From JALNZF01 sp964447405 (GTDB lineage Bacteria > Nitrospirota > UBA9217), in assembly GCA_964447405.1 (NCBI GenBank), contig CAYUSP010000003.1, positions 682,001 through 746,000 of the forward strand: DNA of 64,000 nt, given 5' to 3'. Below are positions 1-8,516 of this stretch, in pieces. Position 1 is the stretch's first letter; each line of letters opens with the position of its first letter. The notes under the pieces are model-generated. The model ran no database searches. It was given only the letters and a program-made list of their open reading frames with translations, and was not told where the DNA came from. Position numbers and translations under genes: made by a program.

Positions 1-84
1 AACGTACCCGTGGTGTATAAACCCGTGCCCATGGCAACGTTACTGAAAAAAATACGCGTCGTGCTGGACAACGGCGAAGCGTAG
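1..84 (+). CDS. C-terminal end of a receiver-domain (response regulator-like) protein, partial
   Basis: The window opens inside a plus-strand reading frame of 27 codons ending in TAG at 82-84. The visible residues include VVYKPVPMATLLKKI. The Lys-Pro pair followed by an amphipathic helix is how CheY-like receiver domains end (the conserved Lys and then helix alpha5). The protein is therefore probably a response regulator or a hybrid kinase whose receiver is C-terminal. Its start and any other domains lie outside the window. It converges on the histidine kinase that ends at 144. Confidence 0.6.
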   Translation, partial: NVPVVYKPVPMATLLKKIRVVLDNGEA

Positions 85-143
85 CGTGAGGGGTCAAGGA
101 ATGACGAAACGAATACGGAAGCGCATTTCTTGGTCCAGAAGGA

Positions 144-2831
144 TTATTGCTCCAGCGGGAGCGTGATCGCGACCGTGGTCCCTTTCCCCTGACCGGAGGA
201 TAGGGTAATATCGCCCTTATAGTCAGCCACGATCTTTCTGGCGATCGCAAGGCCGAGGCCGGTGCCCCCCTGTCCGGACTTCGTTGTATAGAAGGGATCA
301 AAGACCCTGTTGACCAGTTCCGGAGGGATGCCGGGACCGGTATCTCCGATCGTGATGATGAGGGCGTTCCCCTCCTGATGAGTCCCGATGGTGAGCATGC
401 CGGAATCGTTCATAGCATCGAGAGCGTTGATAAGGACGGCGAGGAAAACCTGCCGCAGTTCTCCCTCATTCCCCTGCAGCAAGGGCAATCCGGAAGCAAA
501 CTCCATGCCGACCTGCACATCCTTCAACCGCCCCTGATATCCCACGAGCTCGATGGTCCGTTGCAGGGTGACATTGATATCGATGGTGCCCCGCTCGGCG
601 GCTGCACTGCGCGAAACGGAGAGCATGTTGGTCGTTATGTTCTTGCACCGCGCCACCTCTTCCTGCACGATGGTCAGGTACTTGTCGAACAGGACGGCAT
701 CGAATTTTCCCTTTTTGACCCGCATGTGCAGCGCCTCGGCGCAGCCTAGGATCGAAGCAAGCGGATTGTTGATCTCGTGGGCAATGCCGGCGGCCATCTG
801 GCCCAGGGAGCCCAGCCGCTCCGCCATGATCAGCCGCATCTCTTTTTCCCGGTCATCGGTGACATCCCTGATGAGGCTGACCGACCCGCCGAACCTGCCG
901 TCCGCCAGTGCATAGGGGAAATGCGACACCACCAAGGTCCTTTTGCGGACCGGGTCCGTCATCTCGATGTCAACGGGCATGCCTGTTTCCTGCAGCGACT
1001 GGTGCGGACCGTGGCGATAGGGTTCTCCTGTCCCATGGAGCAGGTCGTGGCACTTCCGGTCAATGACCTCGGAAAAGGGCTTGCCCACAAACTCAATGAA
1101 CGCCTGGTTTGCCCGTTTGATGGTATAGTCTGCGTCGGTGATATAGATCGGGTCCTGGATATTGTCGAAGGTATCGCGCCATTCCCGGTGGGAGTTGCTG
1201 ACGTTGTCGACTAGGACCTTCAGTTCCCTGATGAGGTTTTCCCGTTCCGTCTCCGCGCGCTTGTGTTCGATGCCGAGCGCGATCTCATTTGCGATCGATG
1301 ACAATGCCTGCATGGTGGCCTCGGAAAGTTCATGCCGGAAGAACATCCCCATGACGCCGACGAGACGGCCCTCCACAACCAGCGGATGACCGGCAAAAGC
1401 AACGATCTGCTCCCGGCGCACCCACTCCTGGTCGCTGATCATCGGATCGCCGATCACCATATTGGTGAGGTGCGGTTTTCTGTTCTTTGCGATCCATCCG
1501 ATCTTATAATCGTAGTGCTCGAGCGGTATGCTGCCGTGGGCGCCGTTGAGATGGGTATAGGCGCCTGCGCTTGCCTGCAGCTCAAGCGTGTTCGTTCCTT
1601 CGTTCAGCGTCCAGATCCGCGCAAGGAACGCGTCCAGATGCTTCACCTGGGCCTCTGCGCAGGACTGGAGCATGGGCCGGATGTTGTCTCCCCGGGTCAG
1701 GGCAACGCCGACATCGGAACCGAGCAGGGCATGCCGCGCCTGTTCGGCCGATGACCGCTCGGAACGCTTTCGGGCGGTAATGTCCCGTGCTATCTCGATG
1801 CCGGCGATGATCGTGCCCGAGGGGTCGCGGAGTGGAGACGCGGTGATCTCAACATGGATGAGCCCTTGATCGGTCGGTGCGCTTCGCTCCACCGTATGGA
1901 TCCTGCCGTCCTGAAAGGACAGGGCAACAGGGCACCCTTCGCAGACAGCGTCTCTGCGTTCGTAAGCCTGGTAGCAGAACTCGCCCACGTGGTCGCCGAC
2001 CAGTTTCCTGTGCACCTCATTCTGATAGAGAACGCGATACTCGGTGTTCTGGATGCTGATGCCGTCGCCGATCGCGGCGATGACCGCAGCTGACCTGTTC
2101 TTTTCTTCTTCAGCGGAGTGGAGCGCTTCCTTCAGCGCGTCCTCGGCGCGTTGGCGGGCCGTTCGGGTACGGAGCGCCATGATCCCGAAGGCCACGTTCC
2201 CGGCCAGCTCGGTCAGGAACGTGGCTTCTTCCTGTTGAAAAGCGTACGGTTCCGCCGCGTAGATGTTCAGCGCCCCCCGGATATCCGCGTCGAGTTCCAG
2301 AGGAAGGGCAATGGACGACCGGTAGCCGCGTTGCAAGGCATCAGCTCTCCATGGCTCATACCGTGGATCAGACAGGATATCCTGAATGATCGAGGGTCGC
2401 CCGGTTCTGATAGCAGTTCCGGTGGGACCGCGGCCGCGCTCGGTGTCCGCCCAGGTAAGCTTCAGGGTGTCTAAATATCCTTCTTCATATCCGCACTGAT
2501 GCGCAGGACGAACGGTCCTTGCCTCGTCATATTCGGCATATGCGACCCATGCGAGGCGGTATCCGCCTTCTGTCACTATGATCGAGCAGATAGTGTCAAG
2601 AAGGTGCTGCTCGTTCTCTGCATGGATGAGCGCCGCATTGCACCTGCTGAGCGTCCTGAGCGCACGGTTGACCTGTTGAAGCGCGGCCTCGGCCCGTTTT
2701 CGGTCGGCGATCTCCTGAGCGAGCTCATGATTCGACGTCGTCCGGTCCCGCGTGCGATCAAGGGCCGGTTGTTCAAGATCGACGGTGCCTGGTTTCGGAG
2801 CGGAGGTTTTTTTCTTTTTCTCTCGTGTCAT
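144..2831 (-). CDS. Cytoplasmic multi-sensor histidine kinase (GAF-PAS-GAF-PAS-HisKA-HATPase)
   Basis: An 895-residue sensor kinase without membrane segments. Order of parts: a charged N-terminus and short coiled coil (about 25-60), GAF (about 75-220), PAS (about 245-355), GAF (about 370-530), PAS (about 555-655), HisKA with the phospho-acceptor in AHEINNP (about 690), and HATPase with GDTGPGIP and GTGLGLAIA. The first PAS has a CEGCP motif with another Cys upstream. The second PAS keeps the leading CH and HG but lacks the later cysteines. The gene starts 34 bases after the sigma54 regulator ending at 2866, with an AGGAAG ribosome site, so the two should be co-transcribed as a two-component pair. 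The absence of membrane helices suggests a cytoplasmic signal, possibly redox or a small ligand. Confidence 0.92.
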   Translation of the reverse strand: MTREKKKKTSAPKPGTVDLEQPALDRTRDRTTSNHELAQEIADRKRAEAALQQVNRALRTLSRCNAALIHAENEQHLLDTICSIIVTEGGYRLAWVAYAEYDEARTVRPAHQCGYEEGYLDTLKLTWADTERGRGPTGTAIRTGRPSIIQDILSDPRYEPWRADALQRGYRSSIALPLELDADIRGALNIYAAEPYAFQQEEATFLTELAGNVAFGIMALRTRTARQRAEDALKEALHSAEEEKNRSAAVIAAIGDGISIQNTEYRVLYQNEVHRKLVGDHVGEFCYQAYERRDAVCEGCPVALSFQDGRIHTVERSAPTDQGLIHVEITASPLRDPSGTIIAGIEIARDITARKRSERSSAEQARHALLGSDVGVALTRGDNIRPMLQSCAEAQVKHLDAFLARIWTLNEGTNTLELQASAGAYTHLNGAHGSIPLEHYDYKIGWIAKNRKPHLTNMVIGDPMISDQEWVRREQIVAFAGHPLVVEGRLVGVMGMFFRHELSEATMQALSSIANEIALGIEHKRAETERENLIRELKVLVDNVSNSHREWRDTFDNIQDPIYITDADYTIKRANQAFIEFVGKPFSEVIDRKCHDLLHGTGEPYRHGPHQSLQETGMPVDIEMTDPVRKRTLVVSHFPYALADGRFGGSVSLIRDVTDDREKEMRLIMAERLGSLGQMAAGIAHEINNPLASILGCAEALHMRVKKGKFDAVLFDKYLTIVQEEVARCKNITTNMLSVSRSAAAERGTIDINVTLQRTIELVGYQGRLKDVQVGMEFASGLPLLQGNEGELRQVFLAVLINALDAMNDSGMLTIGTHQEGNALIITIGDTGPGIPPELVNRVFDPFYTTKSGQGGTGLGLAIARKIVADYKGDITLSSGQGKGTTVAITLPLEQ

Positions 2832-2865
2832 CCAGGTCTTCCTGAACGATGCGTTCCCATCCGGT

Positions 2866-4182
2866 TCACTCGTTCAATCCATACCCTGCCAGCTTCCGAT
2901 ACAGGGTCTTCGGGTCGATGCCGAGAGCTTCCGCGGCCTTATTTCGTTGGTTGCCGGACGCTTTCAGGACCTTCAGGATATGCTCTCGTTCCACATCGTC
3001 AAGACGGGCGCTGCCGCTCTGCTGCGCTCCGCAGATGTCCGGGGGAAGGTCTGATGGTTCGATGACATCAGTCTTCGACAGGAGCAGGGCGCGGTGCAGC
3101 ACATTCTGCAGTTCCCGAACGTTCCCGGGCCAGGAGTATCGGGACAGGATTGCCAGCGCTTCCTTGCTGAATTGCTTGTGGCGAAACGCGGAGGAGCGGC
3201 GGGTAAAATACTCAATGAGTTCCGGGATGTCCTCGGGCCGGTCGCGCAGCGGCATGATCTGCACTATGAGGGAAGAAATGCGGTAATATAAATCCTGGCG
3301 AAAGGAACCACGCGCGATCTCGGCCTTCAGGTCTTTGTTCGTCGCGGCAACGAACCTGACATCGACCCTCTGCTCCCGGATGCCGCCGAGCCGGAAAAAA
3401 GCTCCGGTCTCTATGACGCGGAGCAGCTTCACCTGGAGCGCCTGGGGCATGTCGCCGATCTCGTCAAGAAAAAGGGTGCCCGTGTTCGCCACTTCTAGAA
3501 GGCCGAGTTTCCTGGCCTGAGCGCCCGTAAAAGCGCCTTTTTCGTAGCCAAAGAGCTCGCTTTCGATCATGTTCTCGGGGATGGCTCCGCTGTTGAGCGC
3601 GACAAACGGTTTGTTCGGCCGCTTCGACCCGTGGTGCAGGCTCGCTGCGATGAGCTCTTTGCCCACGCCGCTCTCGCCCGTGATCAGCACCGGGTACTCG
3701 GAAGCAGCGATCTTCTTGACGGTTTCCAGCAGCTCCCGCATGGCAAGGCTTTTGGCCACGATGTGCCGGTTGTCCTGCTGCAGCTCGATCTGCGTCTTCA
3801 GAATAAGGTTTTCGCTGCGGAGTTTCTTTTTTTCAAAGGCTTTTTCAATGACCGGCGAGAGCTCTTCCAGGCGGAAGGGCTTGGTCAGGTAATCATAGGC
3901 CCCGAGCTTCATGGCCTCGACCGCGGCCGTGATGGTCGTATTTGCGGTCAGGACAATCACTTCCGCGGGGAGGTCGAGGGCCCGTATCTTCTTCAGGACA
4001 TCGATGCCGCCCATGCGGGGCATGTTCAGGTCCAGCAGCACCACATCGTATTCCGTTTTTTCGAGAAGTTCCAGTGCCTTGAGGCCGTCCTCTGCGGTAT
4101 CGGCCTCATCGCCGTCAACGGAGAGCTCGGCTGCAAGGACCTGCCGCAGGTTCTTCTCATCATCAACGATCAGAAGTTTCAT
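2866..4182 (-). CDS. Sigma54-dependent response regulator, NtrC family
   Basis: A 438-residue regulator with the standard three parts: receiver (1-120, phospho-acceptor Asp in LLDLNMP), AAA+ domain (about 140-370, Walker A GESGVGKE, the sigma54-contact loop GAFTGA, Walker B LFLDEIGD), and a Fis-type helix-turn-helix at the C-terminus (NKAAEALGIDPKTLYRKL). It should activate sigma54 promoters when phosphorylated, most likely by the kinase encoded just downstream. A GGGAGGAG ribosome site precedes the ATG. An extended -10 promoter lies about 45 bases upstream of the start. Target genes are not evident from the window. Confidence 0.95.
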   Translation of the reverse strand: MKLLIVDDEKNLRQVLAAELSVDGDEADTAEDGLKALELLEKTEYDVVLLDLNMPRMGGIDVLKKIRALDLPAEVIVLTANTTITAAVEAMKLGAYDYLTKPFRLEELSPVIEKAFEKKKLRSENLILKTQIELQQDNRHIVAKSLAMRELLETVKKIAASEYPVLITGESGVGKELIAASLHHGSKRPNKPFVALNSGAIPENMIESELFGYEKGAFTGAQARKLGLLEVANTGTLFLDEIGDMPQALQVKLLRVIETGAFFRLGGIREQRVDVRFVAATNKDLKAEIARGSFRQDLYYRISSLIVQIMPLRDRPEDIPELIEYFTRRSSAFRHKQFSKEALAILSRYSWPGNVRELQNVLHRALLLSKTDVIEPSDLPPDICGAQQSGSARLDDVEREHILKVLKASGNQRNKAAEALGIDPKTLYRKLAGYGLNE

Positions 4183-4228
4183 GCTCCTCCCGGATTAGCA
4201 TCGCGGACACGATGGGATGTCGATGTTA

Positions 4229-4237
4229 ACTATAGCA
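4229..4237 (-). promoter_or_regulatory. Candidate extended -10 promoter for the regulator/kinase pair
   Basis: On the minus strand the sequence reads TGCTATAGT, an extended -10 (TGnTATAAT-like), about 40 bases before the ribosome site of the NtrC-family regulator. No good -35 is visible, which extended -10 promoters can tolerate. The same TGC-TATA form recurs before several other genes in the window. Confidence 0.45.
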
Positions 4238-4303
4238 AAACAACTCCAGCATGAGATTAACATCATATTCTTAGATGTCTAGACACCATAGGCTGTTCCC
4301 TCC

Positions 4304-5110
4304 TCAGAACTTATGGCTCCATGAAAGCTGATAGATGGTGGTCTTGAAACCATTGTTATCTCCCTGTTTCGCTTCCTGCAGGATCGAACTGAGCGTCAGC
4401 CCCCATGGATCATAGACCAGATCACCGCCCATTGATGTGGTTGTATAAGCGGGTATCGAAGTCGATGTAGAACCTCCGTAGCTCGAGGACGTATCCTGCG
4501 TACCCCGCAGGTTCGTTCCCATGCCGAAGAGATCGATATGGAAATCGCCGAGCCTGATGCCCATTTGCAGTCCGCCCTGGGGGCCGTAAAGAAAGGATGA
4601 GGAGGTTATGGTGTCCGAATAGGTCCTCCCTGCAATTACCGTATTGGATTTTATCGACATTGCCGAAATATTAACCGCCGGCCCCGCAAAAAGGATGAAA
4701 TTGAATATGTCGGTCTTTAGTGGCTGGACCTCGAGATTTAGACTAAGAGGGATATTCGCGCCGCTGATATCCATTTTAGCGTTTGAGGTGCCGGTAAGCG
4801 CCGACTTGATATCGCCTTTCAAATACATCACCCCCACCGACCAGTCGATCGCCAGGACATTCCCGAATGACTTCCTGGTAACCATGTCCAATCCATAGCC
4901 GCTCAGCTTGAAATCCATGCCCGGATCAGTGCTTTTCATGTTCAGATAGACACCGCCCACTTTCACATGCGTTTCCTTGGCATCAAACACGGGAGAGGCA
5001 ATGGGCGGCGGAGTGATCGAAAATGTCGATTGCGAAGCCGCGAAGACGTTAGTTGATAGGGACACAACGATGAGGGCAACAACAAGGATCATGGCTGTAT
5101 TACGATTCAT
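4304..5110 (-). CDS. Predicted outer-membrane beta-barrel protein, unknown function
   Basis: A 268-residue exported protein. The first 24 residues form a clear signal peptide (MNRN, a hydrophobic core, then cleavage near VFA-AS). The rest alternates polar and hydrophobic residues in beta strands, is rich in Gly, Ser and Thr, and ends in the aromatic KF typical of BAM-inserted barrels. A GGAG site lies 8 bases before the ATG. I do not recognise a specific family. It stands between the regulator operon and the end of the T2SS operon, all on the same strand, and probably has its own promoter. Confidence 0.7.
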   Translation of the reverse strand: MNRNTAMILVVALIVVSLSTNVFAASQSTFSITPPPIASPVFDAKETHVKVGGVYLNMKSTDPGMDFKLSGYGLDMVTRKSFGNVLAIDWSVGVMYLKGDIKSALTGTSNAKMDISGANIPLSLNLEVQPLKTDIFNFILFAGPAVNISAMSIKSNTVIAGRTYSDTITSSSFLYGPQGGLQMGIRLGDFHIDLFGMGTNLRGTQDTSSSYGGSTSTSIPAYTTTSMGGDLVYDPWGLTLSSILQEAKQGDNNGFKTTIYQLSWSHKF

Positions 5111-5390
5111 GGCGTTATCTCCGTAGATAGGGAATAGGCGCTGTGGTGAACGGCAATCCGCGTACCAACCGTGCCAGCGGATGCAAGTCCCTTATGACAA
5201 CTATAGCACAAGATCCTTATGTCCAGAGTATATTGTGAACGACTGAATGCGTCAAAATCTCTCGCTGTTTGATGATATTCGCAGGGATGCTTGATGACAA
5301 AGATAATGGTTGGATGTATACAACTACAGGATGTACTCTGCGCATTCCAAAAGGGCATCAAGCGCTCTTAGTACGTTGTTGCTGAGATGG
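5111..5390. other. Intergenic region between gspN and the beta-barrel gene
   Basis: This 280-base gap holds no convincing gene; the longest minus-strand frame (5107-5361) has no family resemblance and no ribosome site. A minus-strand extended -10 (TGCTATAGT, 5200-5208) is the only promoter-like signal. I saw no clear terminator after gspN. Confidence 0.4.
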
Positions 5391-6221
5391 CTACAGCCTC
5401 GGCATTGGCTCGGCGACCGTACCGCCGAGAGTGAATTGATAGAACCCTTCCGAGTCCTTATTCTTCAGAAATGAGAGAATCGCGGCTTGTTCGCGCGCCA
5501 GTCTTTCTGAAGGTTTGACCTTCAGGGTAAGGTTAAGCGTGCCGCGTTCACGCAGGACCATGTCCCCGAGGCACCGCAACTTCAATTCCTTGCCGTCGAG
5601 CTCGAGTTTTTTTATGGTCAATCGGTCGCCTTTGATCTCGGCCTCGAACCACGCCTGCTCAAAATCAAGGTCTGGAAGAGGGAATCCCTTGATCTTGAGT
5701 TCGCGTGACGTGAGGGCCTTAAGCCATATTCTGCCCTTGCCCGCATCCCCGGTCATCTCTATGGTCCCGCCCAGTTTTCCGGACAGCTTTAAACCGAGGG
5801 TCTTCAGCAGACTATACGATCCAATATCCAGATCATGGGCATCCAGGAACAGGTATTGGCGGTCCTTGCCCTGCTGTGCTTTCACGAGCAGCTCTCCACC
5901 GTATGCCTGCGCCTTGAGGTCCAGGGCAAGCGTACCCCGGATCAGCCCCAGGAGCGAAACAGTGGTTCCTACAGTGGGGCTTTCGAACAGCACTCTTCCG
6001 GTCTTGTCCGAAACGACCACGTCGGACAGTATGACCCGGTTAAAAAAGCGTGGCGAGATTCGTGCGACCGAAAGTTCGAGCGGTGTTCGCGTCCTCACCT
6101 CTGACTCGAGTTTGGCCTTCATGCGATCGAAGGGAAAGAGCAGCAGCAGGAAAATCAGAAAAACAACGGCAAAGTATGCGGTGAAGAGCAAGCGGCGTAT
6201 GAGCGGACTCATGTTGATCAT
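5391..6221 (-). CDS. gspN: Type II secretion system protein GspN
   Basis: A 276-residue protein with one N-terminal membrane helix (about 9-29, LLFTAYFAVVFLIFLLLLF) followed by a beta-rich periplasmic part that resembles the AsmA-like fold of GspN (segments such as ELSVARISPRF and GTIEMTGDAGKG). GspN is an accessory inner-membrane component of the T2SS found in some lineages. It is the last gene of the operon, starting 3 bases after gspM ends. Function here is inferred from family and position. Confidence 0.82.
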   Translation of the reverse strand: MINMSPLIRRLLFTAYFAVVFLIFLLLLFPFDRMKAKLESEVRTRTPLELSVARISPRFFNRVILSDVVVSDKTGRVLFESPTVGTTVSLLGLIRGTLALDLKAQAYGGELLVKAQQGKDRQYLFLDAHDLDIGSYSLLKTLGLKLSGKLGGTIEMTGDAGKGRIWLKALTSRELKIKGFPLPDLDFEQAWFEAEIKGDRLTIKKLELDGKELKLRCLGDMVLRERGTLNLTLKVKPSERLAREQAAILSFLKNKDSEGFYQFTLGGTVAEPMPRL

Positions 6222-6224
6222 GGG

Positions 6225-6725
6225 CTATCCGGCGCTCGAAACAAGGACTGTGGCATTCAACAATTTAGGATTATCATACCGGGGCTTGAAATTGAGTTTC
6301 TTGATCCTGATCGTGTCCTTTTCCAGTAGATGCACGTAGTTCACGACATCGTACAAGGTTATGCCCTCGAGTTTAATTTCAATGAGGCTTTCCTTGAAAC
6401 CCTCTGACTGCACACCCGCCTGCGGTTTGAGGGAAACGATCTTGCTGCTGAGATTAGCCCGCTTTGTCAGGTTCTCGATCTCGGTCAACAGCGGGCCCCT
6501 TTTTGTCGCGGCAGCCTGAGCAAGCTGGAGCCGCTGCTGCATCTCGACATACTGCTCCTTGAGCACGCGCATGTCAGCGAGGTCCCGCTCCTTCTTCGGG
6601 ATCAGCTCCCGCTTGCGTGCGATGTCCGAGGTCAGGGGCGATACCACGAAGACAGAGAGCAGAATAACCGCCGCTCCCACGCCGCCAAAGATAAGAGCTT
6701 TTTTGTCCCGAGCTTCAAGCTTCAA
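6225..6725 (-). CDS. gspM: Type II secretion system protein GspM (PilO-like)
   Basis: A bitopic inner-membrane protein with a short cytoplasmic N-terminus, one helix (about residues 14-33 of the chosen frame), a coiled-coil stretch (KRELIPKKERDLADMRVLKE) and a ferredoxin-like periplasmic domain. It pairs with GspL in the assembly platform that links the GspE ATPase to the pseudopilus. I chose the TTG at 6725 because AGGAG lies 7 bases upstream (6733-6737). The longer GTG start at 6749 falls inside the inverted repeat of the neighbouring cassette and has no ribosome site. Length with this start is 166 residues. Confidence 0.82.
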   Translation of the reverse strand: MKLEARDKKALIFGGVGAAVILLSVFVVSPLTSDIARKRELIPKKERDLADMRVLKEQYVEMQQRLQLAQAAATKRGPLLTEIENLTKRANLSSKIVSLKPQAGVQSEGFKESLIEIKLEGITLYDVVNYVHLLEKDTIRIKKLNFKPRYDNPKLLNATVLVSSAG

Positions 6726-6741
6726 GAAATGACTCCTCTTT

Positions 6742-7179
6742 ATAACCACGGATGAACACGGTTAAACAACAAACCTTTCGAACTCCAAAGTGGGCCGGGA
6801 GAAATTGATGAGCAAACCGACACGAACGCCCGATATTCTCAAATAGTTAAGCAATTGGGCACGATGAACGTCGTCTATTTTCTCGACAGACTTTACCTCG
6901 ATAATAACTTTGTCTTCTACAACAAGGTCGGCATAATACACGCCAACATCTTTATCCCGGTATAAAACTCTATATTCCTGCTGTGAAACAACTTTCTTCT
7001 TTTTTAGTTCCAAATCCCAGACTAAAGCGTTTCCATACACTCTTTCGAGCAAACCGCACCCAATAGTTTTATGGACATTAAATGCCGAGTCAGTAATCTC
7101 CCCAGTCAAATCTCTATACAGAAGTTCTTTGTTCGTATGCATTAATCTGATCGCAGTTACCGTGTTCATCCGTGGTTAT
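6742..7179. mobile_element. GxxExxY cassette 1, bounded by perfect inverted repeats
   Basis: A 438-base block bounded by perfect 21-base inverted repeats, at 6742-6762 and 7159-7179. The arm begins ATAACCACGGATGAACACGG. The only content is one GxxExxY gene, which starts inside the right arm and stops overlapping the left arm. The block separates gspL from gspM, genes that are normally adjacent, yet leaves the gspL stop (7197) and the gspM ribosome site (6733-6737) intact. No transposase is present. I call it a mobile cassette by inference from its structure; I see no duplicated target site. Confidence 0.6.
6762..7169 (-). CDS. GxxExxY protein (PD-(D/E)xK nuclease-fold family)
   Basis: 135 residues. 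The family signature GLLERVY is followed by a nuclease-like core, with an Asp in YYADLVV and then the E-x-K pair in IIEVKSVEK. The family is common in environmental genomes; its biological role is not established, although the fold is that of PD-(D/E)xK nucleases. The first ATG (7169) lies within the right inverted repeat of the cassette and a second ATG (7142) is possible. The stop codon shares one base with the left repeat. It interrupts the T2SS operon but is on the same strand, so it is probably co-transcribed. Confidence 0.85.
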   Translation of the reverse strand: MNTVTAIRLMHTNKELLYRDLTGEITDSAFNVHKTIGCGLLERVYGNALVWDLELKKKKVVSQQEYRVLYRDKDVGVYYADLVVEDKVIIEVKSVEKIDDVHRAQLLNYLRISGVRVGLLINFSRPTLEFERFVV

Positions 7180-7196
7180 GAAGATTGTATCTTTGT

Positions 7197-8516
7197 TCAA
7201 AGCGTTTGTTTCAGCTTGATCTCGAACCGGAACTTCACCTTGTTTTCCACTCCCATGCGCGTGTCCTGGACTACCACCTCGCTGAACGGCGTTGCTTTCT
7301 GCAGTTCGGCCTTCATCTTATCCACCGACTCGAACGATGACGCCTCGCCCTGAAGCTTCAGGCGATCGCCCTCGAGGTTGAATTCCTGAAAGCTGACGCG
7401 CACTTCCTTGGGTATCCCGTCGGTCACCGCCTTCATGACATCAAGCGCCGACGTACCCGTGCCAAGGGCTCCGAATTTTTTCTTCGCCTCTTCGAGCTTG
7501 GCGCCAAGCTGCCGCACCGGGTCCGCTACTGCCGTCGCATCGGGAAACAATTGCCGATAGCTCTCCCTGATCTCGCGGTCCAGTTTGCTGTAACTGGACT
7601 GTACCAAGTATGCCTTGACGCCGATATTCGTTGCAGCGAGCAGGACAGCTGCGGCACCGGCGGCAATGAGCGTCAGCCGACGTTTACGCACACCGCTGTC
7701 AGCCAGCCGGTAGGAGAATTCTTCCCTGCGAAAGTTCACCGCGTCGGAAAGCGCAAGCCCCAGGCTTACGGGATCCTGCGGTTTCCTGTTTCCGAACTCC
7801 GGAGCCACCTCTTCAAGGGGAATTCCCATATCAACAAGCTCCGCACGCAGTTCCTCGTTCATGGACAGGGAGTATGCGCGCTCTATGCGCGCTCCTGCCT
7901 CGGTTTCCAGGGAGTTGAGCGTATGCCTGAACCCGGCGCTGGATAAACTCCTGCATGCCGTAATCACCTTGCCATTCGCAATGCACAGGTCCTGGCCATT
8001 GATCAGTATGGATGGGCCTTCCATGGCGATCATTTTTGCAACGCGATGCAAACCCAGGAACGATGGGACTATGACCTGCGGGTCCACGCCTGCCGAAGCA
8101 AGAAGAGCGAGATGCTGTCTCAGTACCACCTTCGAGAGCATGATGCCGAGTACGGCGATCTCCTGGCCTGCTTCTCCGCCTTGGCTCGGCTTGTCCATCA
8201 CCAGATGGTCAAGAATGATTTCATCAAGGGAAAAAGGAACGCTGTCCTCGATCTCGAAGGGGAGGGCTTTCTCGATCCGTTTGCGGTCAGAGAAAGGGAG
8301 CATTACAAGGCGCTGGCTGAAGTAGCGGCCTGGGATGGATGAAATGATCCGGGCGCCTGCCCATGATACTGCCTTCTCCCGCAGGATGTTTACCAATTCG
8401 GCATCCGTGGAAAACGGGACACTGAAGGAATCCTGCAACTCTGTGCTGCGCAGGCCTTTTACCACGACTGCGGCTGCCAGCCTGCCCTTATCTATGTTCA
8501 AACCAACGATCTTCAC
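7197..8516 (-). CDS. gspL: Type II secretion system protein GspL (PilM/PilN-like)
   Basis: 439 residues. The first 270 or so form an actin-like cytoplasmic domain of the PilM type (MKIVGLNIDKGRLAAAVV, IISSIPGRYFSQRLVMLPF). A membrane helix follows near 283-300 (LTLIAAGAAAVLLAATNIG), then a periplasmic coiled coil and ferredoxin-like domain. GspL docks the GspE ATPase and partners with GspM. The GTG start overlaps the gspK stop as GTGA, implying translational coupling. It is separated from gspM by the GxxExxY cassette. Confidence 0.9.
   Translation of the reverse strand: MKIVGLNIDKGRLAAAVVVKGLRSTELQDSFSVPFSTDAELVNILREKAVSWAGARIISSIPGRYFSQRLVMLPFSDRKRIEKALPFEIEDSVPFSLDEIILDHLVMDKPSQGGEAGQEIAVLGIMLSKVVLRQHLALLASAGVDPQVIVPSFLGLHRVAKMIAMEGPSILINGQDLCIANGKVITACRSLSSAGFRHTLNSLETEAGARIERAYSLSMNEELRAELVDMGIPLEEVAPEFGNRKPQDPVSLGLALSDAVNFRREEFSYRLADSGVRKRRLTLIAAGAAAVLLAATNIGVKAYLVQSSYSKLDREIRESYRQLFPDATAVADPVRQLGAKLEEAKKKFGALGTGTSALDVMKAVTDGIPKEVRVSFQEFNLEGDRLKLQGEASSFESVDKMKAELQKATPFSEVVVQDTRMGVENKVKFRFEIKLKQTL

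Noticed and set aside
5107..5361. 84-codon minus-strand frame before the beta-barrel gene
   Set aside because: No ribosome site, no family likeness, and it would cover the probable promoter of the next gene.
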